16,149 bases of DNA. It comes from Bacteroidales bacterium. Lineage in GTDB: Bacteria; Bacteroidota; Bacteroidia; Bacteroidales; WCHB1-69. The notes beneath the pieces are model-generated. The model did not search any database. It saw only the letters and a list, made by a program, of their open reading frames with translations, and was not told where the DNA came from. The stretch covers positions 1-16,149 of the forward strand of contig JAEERB010000050.1 of the NCBI GenBank assembly GCA_016285615.1, read 5' to 3'. Below, piece by piece: positions 14,059-16,149 of the stretch (positions within the stretch are counted from its first letter, which is position 1; each line of letters begins with the position of its first letter). The position numbers were made by a program, and so were the translations under genes.

Positions 14059-14601
14059 ATGATAGACCAAATACTTGATTACAACCGTAATTTCGTTGCC
14101 CAGAAGGGTTATGAGCAGTATATTACCGACAAGTACCCCGACAAGAAGCTGGCGGTGCTTTCGTGCATGGACACACGCCTTACCGAGCTGCTGCCCGCCG
14201 CCCTCGGACTGAAGAATGGTGACGCCAAAATCATCAAAAATGCCGGCGGACTGGTAATCTCGGCTTTCGACTCGGCCATGCGCAGCCTTATTGTGGCCAT
14301 CTACGAGCTCGGTGTTGAGGAGATTATGGTGGTGGCACACTCCAACTGCGGCGCCTGCCACATGAGCTATGACCATTTCCACCACGAGATGATTGCCCGT
14401 GGCGTTACCGAAGAGACTCTTGACACCATCCGCAAGTGCGGCATTGACCTTGACCACTGGCTTGAAGGGTTCAAGGACACACCAACCTCCGTCCGAAAAA
14501 CCGTTGAGACCATCAAAACCCACCCGCTGGTGCCAAAGGACATCGTGGTGCGAGGTTTCATCATCGACTCCGAGACAGGGGCGTTGGAGGAGATAGAATA
14601 G
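14059..14601 (+). CDS. Beta-class carbonic anhydrase
   Basis: A 180-residue cytoplasmic zinc enzyme converting CO2 and water to bicarbonate. The zinc ligands and catalytic dyad are all present: C36-x-D38-x-R40 in VLSCMDTRL, and H94-x2-C97 in VVAHSNCGAC. The NAGG segment at 61-64 is also conserved. The small size and the end VRGFIIDSETGALEEIE match the short beta class, as in mycobacterial Rv1284-type enzymes. In bacteria such enzymes feed bicarbonate to carboxylases and help pH balance, which suits a CO2-rich gut or rumen niche (inference). The 27-bp repeat ends just before the gene, so its promoter may have been altered by the insertion of the toxin-antitoxin pair. The Tat flavoprotein gene follows after 25 bases. 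Confidence 0.92.
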   Translation: MIDQILDYNRNFVAQKGYEQYITDKYPDKKLAVLSCMDTRLTELLPAALGLKNGDAKIIKNAGGLVISAFDSAMRSLIVAIYELGVEEIMVVAHSNCGACHMSYDHFHHEMIARGVTEETLDTIRKCGIDLDHWLEGFKDTPTSVRKTVETIKTHPLVPKDIVVRGFIIDSETGALEEIE

Positions 14602-14626
14602 TTTTTATTTCATTTGCAAAAAAACT

Positions 14627-15376
14627 ATGGATAGAAGAGACTTTATCAAGAAATCGGCTATCGCAGTAGCTGGGGTGGCAGCCGGAGCGGTGATGGCCTC
14701 GCCAATCACTTCTGCAGTATTAGACAACAAAAACAACAAGAGTAACAAAACATTAAAAGACATGAAAGTCCTGCTTATCAATGGTAGTCCGCGCCAAAAG
14801 GGCAACACCCATCTGGCCCTTTCCGAGGCTGCAAAACAGTTGGAAAAGAACGGCATCGCTACCGAGTTGGTGGAAATCGGAGCAAAAGCCATCCACGGCT
14901 GCATCGCCTGCAACCGCTGCAAGGAGACGGGTCGCTGCATATTTGACGATGACCTCTGCAACCGCGTCATCGATCTGATGGCCGATTGCGACGGCATTAT
15001 CGTTGGGTCGCCCGTGTATTACGGACAGCCTAATGGTACAGTGCTGAGCCTTGTGCAACGCCTTTGTTACGCTGCTTCCAACGTGATGCAGAACAAACCT
15101 GCCGCAGCGGTGGCCGTCTGCCGCAGGGGCGGTGCCTCGGCAGTGTATCAGACGCTGCTGATGCCTTTCCAGATGCTCAACATGCCTGTGGTGACCTCGC
15201 AGTACTGGAATATCATCTACGGACGTGCGGAAGGCGAGGCCGCCCTTGATACCGAAGGGCTGCAGACCATGCGCACCATGGCCGACAATATGGCTTGGAT
15301 GCTGAAAAAGATACACACCGGCAATACCAACTACCCCGAACGCGAGGCATGGCAGGGAATGAATTTTATCAGATAA
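14627..15376 (+). CDS. Tat-exported iron-sulfur flavoprotein / NADPH-dependent FMN reductase family
   Basis: 249 residues. The first 30 form a twin-arginine signal (DRRDFIKKSAIAVAGVAAGA), followed by an Asn/Lys-rich linker. From M46 the typical flavodoxin-like core starts: KVLLINGSPRQKGNTHLAL, with the phosphate-binding GSPRxxGNT loop at 53-61. The compact cysteine motif C92-x2-C95-x2-C98-x5-C104 agrees with the 4Fe-4S site of Isf-type flavoproteins, and GSPVYYGQPNG supplies the second FMN contact. Family members shuttle electrons from NAD(P)H or ferredoxin to acceptors. Here the leader would send the folded, cofactor-loaded protein to the periplasm. An internal ATG at 14762 would give the ordinary cytosolic form. 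It is 25 bases after the carbonic anhydrase stop. Confidence 0.85.
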   Translation: MDRRDFIKKSAIAVAGVAAGAVMASPITSAVLDNKNNKSNKTLKDMKVLLINGSPRQKGNTHLALSEAAKQLEKNGIATELVEIGAKAIHGCIACNRCKETGRCIFDDDLCNRVIDLMADCDGIIVGSPVYYGQPNGTVLSLVQRLCYAASNVMQNKPAAAVAVCRRGGASAVYQTLLMPFQMLNMPVVTSQYWNIIYGRAEGEAALDTEGLQTMRTMADNMAWMLKKIHTGNTNYPEREAWQGMNFIR

Positions 15377-15446
15377 ACATAATTGATACCCGATTTTAAA
15401 CTGCAGTATGCATAACAATATCTCGCATCTTAATTCATGGCGGATG

Positions 15447-15491
15447 TCATTTCTTCCGCTTTACCAGCCTGAGCGAGCAAACAATGTTTAT
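15447..15491 (-). pseudogene. Second remnant of the 3' end of the 132-aa membrane-protein gene
   Basis: The minus strand encodes INIVCSLRLVKRKK and a stop, against LFIYSLRLVKRKG and a stop in the intact gene at 12063. Only these 14 codons remain; immediately upstream (15497 on) lies the block that, in the intact locus, is about 1 kb away, so the bodies of both membrane genes are missing here. Confidence 0.7.
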
Positions 15492-15496
15492 CTTTC

Positions 15497-15590
15497 AAAA
15501 ATGATGATTTTTAGGCCACAACAGCGTATTAATTGATGACTTCGCACTCAATCCAACTTTGCTGTACACAATTTTTTTCCGACGGCGGCG
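15497..15590. repeat. ~95-bp upstream block, copy 2
   Basis: The first 31 bases are identical to 13140-13170, and the remainder aligns through GATGACTTCGCACTCAATCC and ACACAAT to GGCGTTA. It ends 34 bases before the small membrane-protein gene at 15625, so it occupies that gene's promoter position. Confidence 0.8.
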
Positions 15591-15624
15591 TTATATTTTT
15601 TAAAATCGGAATATCGGATTTATT

Positions 15625-15918
15625 ATGGCAGATTTCAGTATTTGGGAAGTGTTGTTCCTATTGTGTTTCGCGGTCAGCTGGCCGGTGTCCATCGCCAAAT
15701 CGTTGAGGACGAAAGTGGTGATTGGTAAAAGTCCCTTTTTCATGTCGTTGGTGATTCTGGGCTACATCTTCGGTATCATCCACAAGGCGTTGTACAGCCA
15801 CGACATCGTAATCTGGCTCTATGTGTTCAATGCGCTGCTGGTGGCCACCGACCTGAGCCTCTATTTCACCTATATCGGGCGGAACAGAAGGGATTTGCAA
15901 CAGGGGAAAAAGGATTGA
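15625..15918 (+). CDS. Small three-helix membrane protein (possibly SemiSWEET/PQ-loop-like)
   Basis: 97 residues with three hydrophobic segments, about 7-24, 37-54 and 62-83, and a basic end (GRNRRDLQQGKKD). The arrangement resembles a three-helix bundle of the SemiSWEET type: a WPVSIAKSLRTKVVIGKSPFF stretch between helices 1 and 2 recalls the PQ-loop pattern (W/P, a lysine-rich turn, then G-x-S before helix 2). SemiSWEETs work as dimers moving small sugars. The resemblance is modest and no sugar-binding residue can be assigned, so the function stays open. The ATG at 15625 is preceded by block copy 2 and an AT-rich stretch. No partner gene follows closely. Confidence 0.6.
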   Translation: MADFSIWEVLFLLCFAVSWPVSIAKSLRTKVVIGKSPFFMSLVILGYIFGIIHKALYSHDIVIWLYVFNALLVATDLSLYFTYIGRNRRDLQQGKKD

Positions 15919-15953
15919 TGATTATAGCCAATTCCTGATTTTGTCTGAAATTT

Positions 15954-15969
15954 AAGGAATGTATTCCTT
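15954..15969 (+). terminator. Short inverted repeat after the small membrane-protein gene
   Basis: The arms AAGGAAT and ATTCCTT flank GT and are followed by GATTTTTGG. It is 36 bases after the stop. The two-base loop and the interrupted T run make it a weak terminator; it could equally be a protein-binding site. Confidence 0.3.
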
Positions 15970-16085
15970 GATTTTTGGTAAATATGAGGAATTGTAAGAA
16001 TTGTTCAGATTGTTTTTTTGCACGAGGGCAATATTTTTTGGGTTGGGACGTTAGGAGATGTGTAATTTCAAGTGTTTTCATCAAT

Positions 16086-16149
16086 ATGACCAAAGACAAC
16101 AATGGAATAAACCATACCGACGGGGATGAGCATAGCAGTTTGATTGACT
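16086..16149 (+). CDS. Possible start of a further gene, cut by the window edge
   Basis: An ATG at 16086 opens a frame that stays open to the right edge (21 codons, beginning MTKDNNGINHTDGDEHSSL). The sequence is hydrophilic, with no signal peptide or recognisable motif. The 170 bases before it are AT-rich and non-coding, consistent with a promoter region, but no exact TAnnTTTG box is seen. This is plausible rather than demonstrated. Confidence 0.35.
   Translation, partial: MTKDNNGINHTDGDEHSSLID

Noticed and set aside
15866..16102. A 78-codon minus-strand open frame near the right edge
   Set aside because: It overlaps the end of the small membrane-protein gene and AT-rich non-coding DNA. 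The peptide has no family features or plausible start context.
9253..16149. Insertion sequence or integrative element with its own recombinase
   Set aside because: Despite the direct repeats and composition change, no transposase, integrase or terminal inverted repeats of an insertion sequence were found on either strand.

Overview
The window looks like chromosomal DNA from a member of the Bacteroidota, most likely order Bacteroidales. The support is: several TAnnTTTG-type -7 boxes, no obvious Shine-Dalgarno sequences, a Bacteroidales-style lipoprotein/RND/TolC efflux operon with a divergent AraC regulator, a DUF3795 protein, and the repeat families scattered through and between genes. I cannot name a genus from the sequence. 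No rRNA, tRNA, CRISPR array, transposase or integrase is visible.

Layout. 1-2044 (+): the tail of a LiaF-like protein, a cysteine-rich DUF3795 protein, a membrane-anchored protein of unknown function, and a chloramphenicol-acetyltransferase-fold acyltransferase. 2131-8291 (-): a tripartite drug-efflux operon in the order membrane-fusion lipoprotein, RND transporter, outer-membrane channel, GNAT acetyltransferase. The last three genes overlap end to start. A divergent AraC-family gene (8425-9252, +) is the likely local regulator. Two unrelated repeats have inserted in frame in this operon: a perfect 28-bp palindrome inside the RND gene and a 75-bp repeat inside the GNAT gene. A 7-bp tandem array separates the fusion-protein and RND genes.

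9253-12050 is visibly AT-rich and bounded by a 33-bp direct repeat (30/33 identical). It carries a secreted protein with a TonB-like C-terminal domain, preceded by a leader with two mutually exclusive hairpins, and a 441-residue protein of unknown function with faint uracil-DNA-glycosylase-like features. Between them lies a graveyard of gene-tail fragments.

12063-16149: two membrane-protein genes (-), the second a probable MptD-type ECF S component; a RelB/PIN toxin-antitoxin pair flanked by an exact 27-bp direct repeat; a beta-carbonic anhydrase; a Tat-exported iron-sulfur flavoprotein; a small three-helix membrane protein; and perhaps the start of another gene at the right edge. Decayed copies of the 3' end of the 132-aa gene, the 3' end of the 194-aa gene and a roughly 95-bp upstream block recur at 10381-10488, 13140-13234, 14010-14036 and 15447-15590. 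These fragments sit at the borders of the accessory modules, so the right half reads as a mosaic hot spot assembled by duplication, insertion and deletion between short homologies. That mosaic, together with the leader at 9384-9427 and the 441-residue gene, is the part least explained by known systems.
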